A DNA stretch of 64,000 bases from Orlajensenia stereocauli (GTDB taxonomy: Bacteria; Actinomycetota; Actinomycetes; Actinomycetales; Microbacteriaceae): NCBI RefSeq assembly GCF_039548895.1, contig NZ_JBCLVG010000001.1. One strand, 5' to 3'. Both the position numbers and the translations under genes were made by a program. Under the pieces are notes generated by a model. It ran no database searches, was not told the DNA's origin, and saw nothing but the letters and a program-made list of their open reading frames with translations. Positions 1 to 7,733 of the stretch are shown in pieces; positions within the stretch are counted from its first letter, which is position 1, and every line of letters starts with the position of its first letter.

Positions 1-1
1 G

Positions 2-901
2 CGCAGCAGTGCGGTCTTCGAGAAGGCGGTGACGGATGCCGGGGGCACGACCGCACCGCTCGGGCCCGACACCCGCGGCATCGTGTGGCTGTCGTATGCC
101 CGGGCCGCCGAACTCGGCGCCGTGCTCGACGCCAATCCGCAGGTCGAGTGGGTGCAGTTGCCCTTCGCCGGGGTCGACGCGTTCTCCGACGGCATCCGCG
201 AGCACTCCCGCGAGAACTTGCTCTGGACCAGTGCGAAGGGGGCGTACGCGCAGCCCGTCGCCGAGCATGCCCTGGCGCTCTCGCTCGCCCTCATGCGGTT
301 CCTGCCACGCCGAATCCGTGCCACCTCGTGGGACTCCGAGCCACGAGGTGTCTCCCTCTACGGCCGTGAGGTCGTCATCATCGGCGCCGGCGGCATCGCG
401 ATCGAGCTCATCCGCCTCCTCGAGCCCTTCGCGCCGCGCATCACCATCGTCAGACGGCGAGCGGATGCCGTGCCCGGCGCCGCCGAGACCGTCGGCGTCG
501 ACGACCTCCACCGGGTACTTCCGCGCGCCGATCTCGTGGTCATCGCGGCGGCTCTCACAGGCGGAACCAGGCACATGTTCGGTGCCCCCGAGTTCGAGCT
601 CATGCAGGACGCGAGCTACCTCGTCAACATCGCCCGCGGCGGTCTCGTCGACACCGACGCGCTGGTCACGGCGCTGAATGACGGCACGATCGCCGGGGCA
701 GCCGTCGACGTGACCGACCCCGAACCGCTTCCTGACGCGCACCCGCTCTGGAGCGCTGAGAACGTCATCATCACCCCGCACATGGCCGACACCCCCGAGA
801 TGACCGCGCCCCTGCTGGCGGAACGAATCCGCCACAATGTCGAGGCCCTCCTCGGCGCCGGCGACTTCGTCGGAGTGGTCGACCCCGAGGTCGGCTACTG
901 A
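2..901 (+). CDS. D-isomer-specific 2-hydroxyacid dehydrogenase, 5' partial
   Basis: NAD(P)-dependent dehydrogenase that interconverts 2-oxo acids and D-2-hydroxy acids in the cytosol; the substrate cannot be told from sequence. The frame is open from base 2, so the N-terminus lies upstream; a GTG at 29 would cut into the substrate domain and is probably internal. Visible family marks are the Rossmann glycine motif GAGGIA after VVII, the NIARGGLVD segment with the catalytic Arg, Glu in VTDPEPLP and the catalytic His in ITPHMAD. About 300 residues are present, close to full length. It ends 60 bases before tRNA-Asn. Confidence 0.85.
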   Translation, partial: RSSAVFEKAVTDAGGTTAPLGPDTRGIVWLSYARAAELGAVLDANPQVEWVQLPFAGVDAFSDGIREHSRENLLWTSAKGAYAQPVAEHALALSLALMRFLPRRIRATSWDSEPRGVSLYGREVVIIGAGGIAIELIRLLEPFAPRITIVRRRADAVPGAAETVGVDDLHRVLPRADLVVIAAALTGGTRHMFGAPEFELMQDASYLVNIARGGLVDTDALVTALNDGTIAGAAVDVTDPEPLPDAHPLWSAENVIITPHMADTPEMTAPLLAERIRHNVEALLGAGDFVGVVDPEVGY

Positions 902-910
902 CCTGCTCGA

Positions 911-939
911 TTTTGTTGTGGCCGAACTTTTGATAAAGT
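911..939 (+). promoter_or_regulatory. Possible promoter for tRNA-Asn
   Basis: TTTTGT at 911-916 and TAAAGT at 934-939 are separated by 17 bases and lie 23 bases before the tRNA. The stretch is much more AT-rich than its surroundings. The -35 match is poor. Confidence 0.4.
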
Positions 940-961
940 AGATGAGGCGCGAAAGTGCTGA

Positions 962-1034
962 TCCTCGATAGCTCAATTGGCAGAGCAATCGGCTGTTAAC
1001 CGGTAGGTTCTTGGTTCGAGTCCAAGTCGGGGAG
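962..1034 (+). tRNA. tRNA-Asn (GTT)
   Basis: Cloverleaf of 73 nt. The acceptor stem pairs 962-968 with 1027-1033 (one G-T wobble), the discriminator is G1034, the anticodon stem pairs 988-992 with 1000-1004, and the anticodon GTT is at 995-997. CCA is not encoded. Confidence 0.95.
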
Positions 1035-1036
1035 CG

Positions 1037-1075
1037 AAGGACCGGAAGGGCTCCACCCCTCCGGTCCTTTTTCTT
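1037..1075 (+). terminator. Rho-independent terminator after tRNA-Asn
   Basis: GC-rich arms (AAGGACCGGAAGGG and CCCTCCGGTCCTT, one bulged A) enclose a short loop and are followed by a T-rich tract to 1076. It directly follows the tRNA and also faces the 3' end of the convergent alkylsulfatase gene. Confidence 0.88.
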
Positions 1076-1146
1076 TGTCCGGATACGCTGCACCCGTTCC
1101 CAACGCTGCCCGCACCCCGCGAGTGCAGGGTATGGTCCGTCGACGG

Positions 1147-3021
1147 CTACGGCGTGACGATGTTGAAGGCCGGATCTCCAGCGTCCAGTACGCCCAGCAG
1201 CGTCTGCAGCATCCCGGCGTCACCCGCGATGTCCAGACCTGCGGATGCCGTGTCCCCTCCGAGCAGCGCGATCATGCGCAACTTCGTGGTGGTGATGGTC
1301 GCATCGGCGGTCTCCGCCACTGCCGGCTTCTCGACGGCGATGAACACGCCGTTGTGCAGGCTCGCACGGAAGTTCCGGTCGAGGTCGGTGAACGTCACAT
1401 CGAGTGCGAGTGTGAGGTCCCAGGCCCTCGGTCCGTTCACCGAGATGGCGATCGAGTCGAACAGCTGCTCAGGCGACAGCTGCGCCACGATGGCCGGCGC
1501 CGCTGTGACCGTCGGCGTACCGAAGTTCTCGCCGCGCAATTCGGTGGCGCCCGAGAGGAAGAAGTTGCGCCAGGTCCCGTTCTCCGCACCGTACGCGAGT
1601 TGCTCGAGGGTGTCTGCGTAGAGGGCGCGCGCGGCGCCGTGGGACTCGTCGGCGAAGACCGCGTGGTCGAGAAGAGTCGCGGCCCAGCGGAAATCGCCGC
1701 TGTCGAAGGCGGCCTGTGCCACCTCCACCACGCGATCGACCCCGCCGATCGCGTCGACGTAACGGGTGCCGAGGTTCTCGGGGGTGTGCGGCCACAGCCG
1801 GGCAGGGTTGCCGTCGAACCAGCCCATGTAGCGCTGGTAGATCGCCTTCACGTTGTGGCTGATCGAGCCGTAGTAGCCGTGCGTGTTCCAGGCGTTGGTG
1901 AGCGCCGGCGGCAACTCGAGCTGCTCGGCGATCTCCGTCCCGGTGAATCCCCGGTTGAGCAACCGGAGGGTCTGGTCGTGCAGGTAGGCGTAGAGATCGC
2001 GCTGGTTCCCGATGAACTCGACGATCCTGTCACCACCCCAGGTCGGCCAGTGGTGCGAGGCGAAGGCGACGTCGGTGCGGTCGCCGAACTTCTCGATCGC
2101 CTCGGTGAGGTAGCCGGACCAGACGTGCGGGTCGCGCACCACTGCACCGCGCAGAGTGAGCAGGTTGTGCAGGGTGTGGGTGGCGTTCTCGGCCATGCAG
2201 AGCGCCCGGTACCGGGGGAAGTAGAAGTGCATCTCGGAGGGCGCCTCGGTGCCCGGAGCCATCTGGAACTCGATCTCGATGCCATCGACGGTGACGGTCT
2301 CGCCCGTGGTCGTGATCTCGAGGGTCGGCACGATGAGTCCGAGCTCGCCGATCGAGGTGGTCTGGCCGAGACCGGCGCCGACCGCGCCCTGCGGGCCGCG
2401 TTCGAGAGCCGCTCCATACATGTAGCCCGCACGCCGGGACATGGCCGTTCCCGCATAGACGTTCTCCGCGACGGCGTGCCCTGTGAAGCCCTCGGGCGCG
2501 ATGACCTGGATCCTTCCTGCATCGACGTCGTCCTGCGTCGCGACACCGAGAACGCCGCCGAAGTGGTCGATGTGGCTGTGGGAGTAGATGACCGCCACGA
2601 CGGCCCTGTCGCCGCGGTGGGCGCGATACAGCCCGAGTGCCGCCGCTGCGGTCTCGGTCGAGATGAGCGGATCGATGACGATGACGCCCGTGTCGCCCTC
2701 GATGAACGTGAGGTTCGAGAGATCGAGGCCGCGCACCTGGTAGATGCCCTCGACCACTTCGTACAGCCCCTGCCTGGAGACGAGCTTCGACTGGCGCCAC
2801 AGACTCGGATTCACCGTCGACGGGGAGTCGCCGATGACGAAGTCGTAGCTGTCGTTGTCCCAGACGACGCGACCGTCGGCCGATTTCACGACCCCGGGCT
2901 CGAGGGCCGCGATGAAGCCACGATCGGCGTCGTCGAAGTCCTGCTCGTCCGAGAACGGAAGAGCGTCGAGCAACGCCCGGTGTGCCGCAGCGATGGAGGG
3001 GGTGGCCGGCTTCTGATCCAT
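1147..3021 (-). CDS. Alkyl sulfatase, metallo-beta-lactamase fold (SdsA/BDS1-like)
   Basis: Zinc-dependent hydrolase cleaving sulfate from linear alkyl sulfate esters, giving alcohol and sulfate. The 624-residue length is normal for the family. The di-zinc motif HSHIDH sits at residues 148-153 within SHSHIDHFGG. It is followed by the all-alpha dimerisation domain (about 380-500) and an SCP2-like C-terminal domain (about 505-620) that holds the alkyl chain. No signal peptide is visible, unlike secreted SdsA1, so it is probably cytosolic. It starts with ATG and diverges from the two-component operon at 3243. The exact substrate is not determinable. Confidence 0.88.
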   Translation of the reverse strand: MDQKPATPSIAAAHRALLDALPFSDEQDFDDADRGFIAALEPGVVKSADGRVVWDNDSYDFVIGDSPSTVNPSLWRQSKLVSRQGLYEVVEGIYQVRGLDLSNLTFIEGDTGVIVIDPLISTETAAAALGLYRAHRGDRAVVAVIYSHSHIDHFGGVLGVATQDDVDAGRIQVIAPEGFTGHAVAENVYAGTAMSRRAGYMYGAALERGPQGAVGAGLGQTTSIGELGLIVPTLEITTTGETVTVDGIEIEFQMAPGTEAPSEMHFYFPRYRALCMAENATHTLHNLLTLRGAVVRDPHVWSGYLTEAIEKFGDRTDVAFASHHWPTWGGDRIVEFIGNQRDLYAYLHDQTLRLLNRGFTGTEIAEQLELPPALTNAWNTHGYYGSISHNVKAIYQRYMGWFDGNPARLWPHTPENLGTRYVDAIGGVDRVVEVAQAAFDSGDFRWAATLLDHAVFADESHGAARALYADTLEQLAYGAENGTWRNFFLSGATELRGENFGTPTVTAAPAIVAQLSPEQLFDSIAISVNGPRAWDLTLALDVTFTDLDRNFRASLHNGVFIAVEKPAVAETADATITTTKLRMIALLGGDTASAGLDIAGDAGMLQTLLGVLDAGDPAFNIVTP

Positions 3022-3167
3022 GGGCTGTCCGTCTCGTTCGAGGGATCGTCAACTTCCAGTACCGACTATGCCAGTCGGTGGCGCGCTGCCGCAGGTTTGG
3101 TTCGCATGCCCGGGGATGTTGATGTCGTGCGGGTGGGCGTAATCCCTCGCATCCGCAGGAATGGTGC

Positions 3168-3185
3168 GTACTCCCGGGGGAGTAC
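3168..3185. promoter_or_regulatory. Perfect inverted repeat operator before the two-component operon
   Basis: GTACTCCC, two bases, then GGGAGTAC: both 8-bp arms match exactly. Its centre is about 66 bases before the histidine kinase start, which also appears to be the transcription start. It is a good candidate site for the NarL-type regulator encoded next door; a matching half-site occurs at 5179-5189. Confidence 0.6.
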
Positions 3186-3230
3186 ACACCGGGCCTTCCG
3201 TGGTCGGACGAAGGCCGCATCGGTCGTGAC

Positions 3231-3242
3231 TACGATCGATCC
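3231..3242 (+). promoter_or_regulatory. -10 element, leaderless start of sensor kinase
   Basis: TACGAT at 3231-3236 is followed by exactly six bases and the ATG at 3243, so transcription should begin at or next to the start codon. No Shine-Dalgarno sequence is present. Confidence 0.6.
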
Positions 3243-4457
3243 ATGCCGAACTCCGAGCGCTGGTCGCACCCTGGCGCACCCGGTCTCGGAGCGGCCGGGC
3301 CATCCGGGAGACCGTGGGGGCGATGGTTCGAGGAGCCGCGGCCCCGACGTCGAGTGCGCTGGTTCTCCGTCGTGTTCTCCCAGATCGTCCAGCTGCCGGT
3401 GCTCGTCTGGCTCATCGCCTCGGGTGCGGAGTCGGGTCAGCTGGCGGCATCCGTCATCGCCTTCGCCGCGTCGTATCTGCTGCTTCTGGCACCTCGCCAC
3501 CCCGGTCCCACCGTCATCGCCATAGCTGTGGCGATAGCTCCGGCGCTGGTCGTGATCCCCGCCGGCCCCCCTGTCGCTGCGGTTCCCCTCGCCTTCGCCG
3601 TGGTGCAGGCAACCGCCCGCGGAGCCCGCGTCTGGGTCTGGAGCACCATCGGCGTCGGCGTCGTGGCGGCTCTGGTCTACGGTGCCGTCTCGGCCGCCTG
3701 GCCGTCGCTCGTGCGATCACTGATCGTGCTGCTGGTGCTGAGCATCCTCGTCGGTGCCGGTGAAGCCGTGCGTAGTCGGGTCGAGCGCTATGAGGCCTTC
3801 CGCGAGAAGCAGCTGCGCACGCGCCAGAGCGAGGCCGAACTGGAGCGGCTGCGCATCGCCCGCGAGCTCCACGACGTGCTCGCGCATTCGCTGTCGTCCA
3901 TCAATGTGCAGGCCGGGATGGGGCTGCACCTCATGGAGACCCAGCCCGAGAGGGCGGCCGAGGCACTCGCGAACATCAAGGAGACCAGCCGCACGGCGCT
4001 CGATGAGGTGCGCGGCGTCCTCGGCTTCCTGCGGTCAGGGGACGACGACGCGCCGCTCGTGCCGGAGCCCGGACTGGCGCGACTGCCGGCGCTGGCAGCA
4101 TCGCTCGAGGCTCTCGGCGTGATGGTGACCCTGAAGGGTGAGTTGTCGGCCGAGCCCCCGCCCGCCACGGATCGTACGATCTACCGCATCGTGCAGGAGG
4201 CACTCACGAACGTCACCCGTCACTCGGAGGCACGAACGGCCGTTGTGGAGCTGTCGACGATCGACGGCGTCGACATCGTGTCCATCAGTGATTCCGGCAC
4301 CGGCCACGGCACCGACCCGATCGAGGAGGGCCGCGGCTTCCTCGGCATGCGCGAGCGCGCGACGCTGGTCGGCGGCACCGTCAATGCCGATTGGCAGGCT
4401 GCCGGTGGCCTCCGGGTCGAGGTGCGCATCCCGCGCAGCGAGGAGGCGCTCCCGTGA
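3243..4457 (+). CDS. Sensor histidine kinase, NarL/HisKA_3 type
   Basis: Membrane kinase of a two-component system. The N-terminal 40 residues are cytosolic, then about five or six hydrophobic segments span roughly residues 40-170 with only short loops, suggesting intramembrane sensing. The dimerisation helix carries the phosphoacceptor His210 in RIARELHDVLAHSL. An HATPase domain follows with the N-box VQEALTNVTRHS and glycine boxes SDSGTGHG and GRGFLGMRERA. The 404-residue length is usual. The start is fixed by the -10 element six bases upstream. The stop overlaps the regulator start (GTGA), so the two are translationally coupled. The stimulus is unknown. Confidence 0.92.
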   Translation: MPNSERWSHPGAPGLGAAGPSGRPWGRWFEEPRPRRRVRWFSVVFSQIVQLPVLVWLIASGAESGQLAASVIAFAASYLLLLAPRHPGPTVIAIAVAIAPALVVIPAGPPVAAVPLAFAVVQATARGARVWVWSTIGVGVVAALVYGAVSAAWPSLVRSLIVLLVLSILVGAGEAVRSRVERYEAFREKQLRTRQSEAELERLRIARELHDVLAHSLSSINVQAGMGLHLMETQPERAAEALANIKETSRTALDEVRGVLGFLRSGDDDAPLVPEPGLARLPALAASLEALGVMVTLKGELSAEPPPATDRTIYRIVQEALTNVTRHSEARTAVVELSTIDGVDIVSISDSGTGHGTDPIEEGRGFLGMRERATLVGGTVNADWQAAGGLRVEVRIPRSEEALP

Positions 4458-5116
4458 TCTCGGTCTTCATCGCCGACGACCAGCATCTGGTGCGTGCAGG
4501 CTTCCGGGCGCTGCTCAACGCCGAGCCCGACATCGACGTGGTCGGGGAGGCCGCGACGGGCTCGAGTGCCGTCGCCGGAATCATCTCGAGCCGTCCCGAT
4601 GTGGTCCTCATGGACATCCGGATGCCGGACGGAGACGGGCTGCAGGCCACCCGGGAGATCACCGCACATCCCGAGCTCGATGCGACCCACATCGTGATCG
4701 TGACGACCTTCGAACTCGACGAATACGTGGCCGAGGCGATCAAGGCCGGTGCCAGCGGATTCCTCGTGAAGGACACCGAGCCGGCGGAACTCATCCGGGC
4801 CGTGCACGTCGTCGCTGCAGGCGACGCGCTGCTGTCCCCGGGTGTCACGAGGCGGCTGCTCTCCCGGATGGCGTCGGGGCTGAAGGAGGCTCCGGTCAGC
4901 GGAATCTTCGATGCGCTGACCGCTCGCGAGCTCGAGGTGCTCGAGCTCGTCGCCCACGGCCTCAGCAACGACGAGATCGCCGGGAGGCTGTTCCTCAGCC
5001 CGTTGACGGCGAAGACCCACGTCTCGCGGATCATGACGAAGCTCGGGGCGCGCGATCGCGTGCAGCTCGTGGTGAGCGCGTACGAGGCGGGCCTGGTGCG
5101 GCCGGGTTGGTCCTAG
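4454..5116 (+). CDS. Response regulator, NarL/FixJ family (LuxR HTH)
   Basis: DNA-binding partner of the kinase at 3243. The receiver domain (1-120) has the acidic pair DD at 8-9, phosphorylation site Asp54 in VVLMDIRMPDG and the conserved Lys in FLVKDTEP. The LuxR-type helix-turn-helix (about 150-215) reads LTARELEVLELVAHGLSNDEIA. The GTG start overlaps the kinase stop by four bases; a longer in-frame extension into the kinase gene is not credible. It likely binds the palindrome at 3168-3185 and the related half-site at 5179-5189. Confidence 0.93.
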   Translation: MISVFIADDQHLVRAGFRALLNAEPDIDVVGEAATGSSAVAGIISSRPDVVLMDIRMPDGDGLQATREITAHPELDATHIVIVTTFELDEYVAEAIKAGASGFLVKDTEPAELIRAVHVVAAGDALLSPGVTRRLLSRMASGLKEAPVSGIFDALTARELEVLELVAHGLSNDEIAGRLFLSPLTAKTHVSRIMTKLGARDRVQLVVSAYEAGLVRPGWS

Positions 5117-5178
5117 CGTTCCGCCGGCCTCGGTCCGAGCGGAGCGCGACGGTGGCTGCGGGTGACGGGTGCTGCATC

Positions 5179-5189
5179 CGGGGGAGTAC
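5179..5189. promoter_or_regulatory. Half-site of the GTACTCCC/GGGAGTAC operator
   Basis: CGGGGGAGTAC repeats one arm and the centre of the palindrome at 3168-3185; the other arm is degenerate (CTGCATC). It lies 96 bases before the SHOCT protein gene, which may therefore be a target of the neighbouring response regulator. Confidence 0.4.
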
Positions 5190-5284
5190 GCGAAGTGACG
5201 CCCTCGAGCGGATTCGCCGCGAGGCGCGACTTGGGAGTCTCGATGAGTGGCATCGCCCGATGCCCGTGATCGATCGGAATCCCC

Positions 5285-5596
5285 ATGTTGTCGTCGTCCA
5301 TCGCCCTCGCCTCCGTCTCCGCTCATGTCGGCCCCTGGGCCGGCGGGTGGGGCTGGCTGTTCTTGTTCGTCCCGCTGTTCTGGATCAGCATCATCGCGCT
5401 GTTCGTCACTCTCGGACGCCGCCGCTGGGCGCGCTACGGTTACGGGCCCGGCTACGGCCACGGACCCGCATCCGGTGCCTGGAACGCCGTCGCGGCCGAG
5501 CAGACCCTCGCCGACCGCTTCGCCCGTGGTGACATCGACGAGGTCGAGTACCGTGCGCGCCTCGAGGTGCTGCGCGCGGCCCGACCGACCGCCTGA
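5285..5596 (+). CDS. Small membrane protein with C-terminal SHOCT domain
   Basis: A 103-residue protein. Residues about 17-43 form one strong transmembrane helix after a WAGGWGW stretch, followed by a basic cytosolic anchor (GRRRWARYGYGPGYGHG). The last 30 residues match the short C-terminal (SHOCT) domain: LADRFARGDIDEVEYRARLEVL. The domain's role is poorly known; it may mediate oligomerisation. An operator half-site 96 bases upstream suggests control by the response regulator at 4454. Only a weak ribosome site precedes the ATG. Confidence 0.8.
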   Translation: MLSSSIALASVSAHVGPWAGGWGWLFLFVPLFWISIIALFVTLGRRRWARYGYGPGYGHGPASGAWNAVAAEQTLADRFARGDIDEVEYRARLEVLRAARPTA

Positions 5597-5631
5597 GTCC
5601 AGCGCTCACTGAGGCCCGCGAGCACGCGGAT

Positions 5632-5710
5632 CGCTGAGGTCGGACGAAGTCCGCGGTCGAAGCGTGTCCAGATGCGCGCTTCGACCGCGGGCTGCGCCCG
5701 GGCCTCAGCG
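5632..5710. repeat. Dispersed long imperfect palindrome, copy 1
   Basis: Arms 5632-5664 and 5677-5710 pair imperfectly over about 33 bases around a 12-base centre. The outer ends are CGCTGAGG/CCTCAGCG and the inner ends CCGCGGTCGAAGCG/CGCTTCGACCGCGG. The same element recurs at 40663-40738, and a half copy occurs at 31455-31484. All lie between genes. It could be a REP-like element or a bidirectional terminator. Confidence 0.75.
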
Positions 5711-5725
5711 AGCGGGAGCCTCCGG

Positions 5726-5765
5726 TAGAGTCTCTTCGACCCGCACGCAGCGGGAGAGGAGATCG
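5726..5765 (+). promoter_or_regulatory. -10 element and ribosome site of kinase-like gene
   Basis: TAGAGT at 5726-5731 resembles a -10 hexamer. The ribosome-binding sequence GGGAGAGGAG ends a few bases before the ATG at 5766, giving a leader of roughly 27 nt. It begins directly after the palindromic repeat. Confidence 0.5.
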
Positions 5766-6656
5766 ATGGACTGGCTGAACAGCCCCGCAGCCACCAGCGC
5801 ACTCATGGTCGCATCCGCCGTCCTGGCCGTGCTGGCCGTCGTGCTGCTCGTGCTCTGGCTGAGTGCGCGCACGCGCCTCCGCCGCATCGACCGCGACTGG
5901 ACCAGTGCCGAGCGCATCCGCATCGGCCTCGAGCTCTCGCTCGCGGAGCAGACCGGTCGTCTCGGCATCGTGCGCGACCTGCAGGACGTCGCCGTGCACG
6001 CCGTCGGCCGTCTCGTCTCCCAGGCCGAGGGTGCGAAGTACACCGCCGAGAGCGACCCGTCCTCCGCGGTTCGTGCGGTGACCGGTGTCGTCGACGCCGG
6101 CCGCACGGCCCTCGGCGACATGCGCCGCGTTCTGACGGTGGCCCGCGAGGGCGAGTCGCTGAGTTCTCCGCAGCCCGGTCTCCAGTCGGCCCAGAACCTG
6201 TTCCGCGTCATGCGCGACGCCGGGCTCGTCATCAGCTTCGAGGAGTCAGGGGAACGCTACGAGCTCAAGCCCGGCGCCGAGCTCGCTGTCTACCGCATCC
6301 TTCAGGCGGCCCTGGCCAACTCCCTCAAGCACGGAGGCGTCGGTACCGAGGCCCGCGTGTCATTCGTGTGGACCGAGGAGGGGCTGCAGGTCACCATCGA
6401 CGACGACGGCATCCGTGCCGCCCTCCGCCGTGAAGGCGATGAGGCCCGCGCCGATGCCACCTCGATCGACGACGACCTGCGCGCACTGACGGAGACCATC
6501 TCGGGCGCGGGCATCTCGCAGATGCGCCAGCGCGCCGAGCTCTTCGGCGGCGTCTTCAGCGCCAACTCCGTCCCTGGTGTCGGTTTCAGCGTCTCGGCCG
6601 TATTCCCCGCCCTGCGTTACCACAACGGCGTTCACGGGGTCGAACTCGCGCGATGA
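5766..6656 (+). CDS. Histidine-kinase-like protein lacking the phosphoacceptor His
   Basis: Resembles NarL-family sensor kinases: one transmembrane helix (about 12-33), a dimerisation helix, then an HATPase domain with N-box ILQAALANSLKHGG, box DDDG and GAGISQMRQRAELFGG. At the site where the family has LHD, this protein has LQD (Gln73), so it cannot autophosphorylate there; His77 is a few residues away and out of register. No response regulator is adjacent. The 297-residue length counts from the ATG with a strong ribosome site. It overlaps azlC by ATGA, so it is coupled to the amino-acid exporter and might regulate it. An ATP-binding, non-phosphorylating role is likely. Confidence 0.75.
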   Translation: MDWLNSPAATSALMVASAVLAVLAVVLLVLWLSARTRLRRIDRDWTSAERIRIGLELSLAEQTGRLGIVRDLQDVAVHAVGRLVSQAEGAKYTAESDPSSAVRAVTGVVDAGRTALGDMRRVLTVAREGESLSSPQPGLQSAQNLFRVMRDAGLVISFEESGERYELKPGAELAVYRILQAALANSLKHGGVGTEARVSFVWTEEGLQVTIDDDGIRAALRREGDEARADATSIDDDLRALTETISGAGISQMRQRAELFGGVFSANSVPGVGFSVSAVFPALRYHNGVHGVELAR

Positions 6657-7426
6657 CCGATGAGGGCATCCCGGCCGCGGGTGACCAGCCCGGTGGTGAT
6701 GACCCGCTCTCCGACACGTGGGAGGGCGACGGTCGGCGCACGCCCGCTGAGGGAATCGCCATCCGTTCCGGATTCTTCGTCGGAATCGCCACCGCCGCCT
6801 ACGGCATCTCCTTCGGCGCCCTGTCGGTCGCCGCAGGCCTCGACATCTGGCAGACCTGCTTCCTGAGCCTCGTGATGTTCACCGGCGGATCCCAGTACGC
6901 GCTGATCGGGATCATCGCCAGCGGCGGGGTGGCCGCCGGGCCCAGCGCCATAGCGACAGCGGGCCTGCTCGGTTCCCGCAATGCCATCTACGGAATGCGG
7001 ATGGCACCCATCGTCGGCATCGGTCCCTGGTGGCACCGCCTCGCGGCCGCGTGGGGCACCATCGACGAGTCGACCGCCGTGTCCCTCGCCCAGCCCACGG
7101 GGCATCTCCGCCGCGTCGGCTTCTGGGTGACGGCACTCGTCGTCTTCGTGGGCTGGAACCTCACCACGCTCGCGGGCGCCCTCATCGGCGACGCACTGGG
7201 CGACCCTCGGGCGTGGGGACTGGACGCCGCAGCCGCGGCGGCCTTCCTTGGCCTGCTGTGGCCGCGGCTGAAGCGGGTGCAGGCAGCGGCGGTGGCCGTC
7301 GGTGCGGCCGTGGTGGCGACTGTGCTCACCCCGGTGCTCATGCCAGGGCTGCCCGTTCTCGTCGCCGCATCCGTCGCCGTCGTCGTCGGTGCCTTCAACT
7401 GGTTCGGACGGGAGACGCGCTCATGA
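6653..7426 (+). CDS. azlC: AzlC family branched-chain amino acid exporter subunit
   Basis: Large subunit of the two-part AzlCD permease (LIV-E family) that exports branched-chain amino acids and analogues. Its 257 residues carry about seven hydrophobic segments. The family signature region reads ATAAYGISFGALSVAAGLDIWQ, followed by SLVMFTGGSQYALIG. The start overlaps the kinase-like gene (ATGA) and the stop overlaps azlD (ATGA), so all three are one translationally coupled operon. The substrate is inferred from the family only. Confidence 0.9.
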   Translation: MTDEGIPAAGDQPGGDDPLSDTWEGDGRRTPAEGIAIRSGFFVGIATAAYGISFGALSVAAGLDIWQTCFLSLVMFTGGSQYALIGIIASGGVAAGPSAIATAGLLGSRNAIYGMRMAPIVGIGPWWHRLAAAWGTIDESTAVSLAQPTGHLRRVGFWVTALVVFVGWNLTTLAGALIGDALGDPRAWGLDAAAAAAFLGLLWPRLKRVQAAAVAVGAAVVATVLTPVLMPGLPVLVAASVAVVVGAFNWFGRETRS

Positions 7427-7728
7427 CGCTCTGGCAGGTTGTCATCCTGGCGTCGATCGCCACACTCGCCTTCAAGTTCGCGGGCTACCTGATCCCTCAG
7501 CGTCTGCTCGAGGCGCCGACGCCGTCGCGCATCGCCGACCTTCTCACTGTGGCGCTGCTCGCTGCGCTCATCGCAGTGCAGACCTTCGCAGACGGGCGGG
7601 AGATCGTGATCGACGCCCGTGTTCCCGCCGTGATCGTCGCGGCGGCGCTCTACGCGCTCAGGGTGCCGTTCATCATCGTGGTGATCGCAGCCGCGCTCGT
7701 CGCCGCCGGCATCCGCGCCGTCACCTGA
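7423..7728 (+). CDS. azlD: AzlD family branched-chain amino acid transport subunit
   Basis: Small membrane partner of AzlC: 101 residues with three to four hydrophobic helices and the family signature FKFAGYLIPQRLLEAP near residue 17. Its ATG overlaps the azlC stop. It ends five bases before the convergent deformylase gene, with no room for a terminator. Confidence 0.9.
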   Translation: MTLWQVVILASIATLAFKFAGYLIPQRLLEAPTPSRIADLLTVALLAALIAVQTFADGREIVIDARVPAVIVAAALYALRVPFIIVVIAAALVAAGIRAVT

Positions 7729-7733
7729 GCCGG

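Noticed and set aside
1075..3525. Very long open frame antisense to the alkylsulfatase gene
   Set aside because: Its translation is Arg/Gly/Val-rich with no family similarity, typical of antisense frames in GC-rich DNA, and the minus-strand gene has full enzyme motifs.
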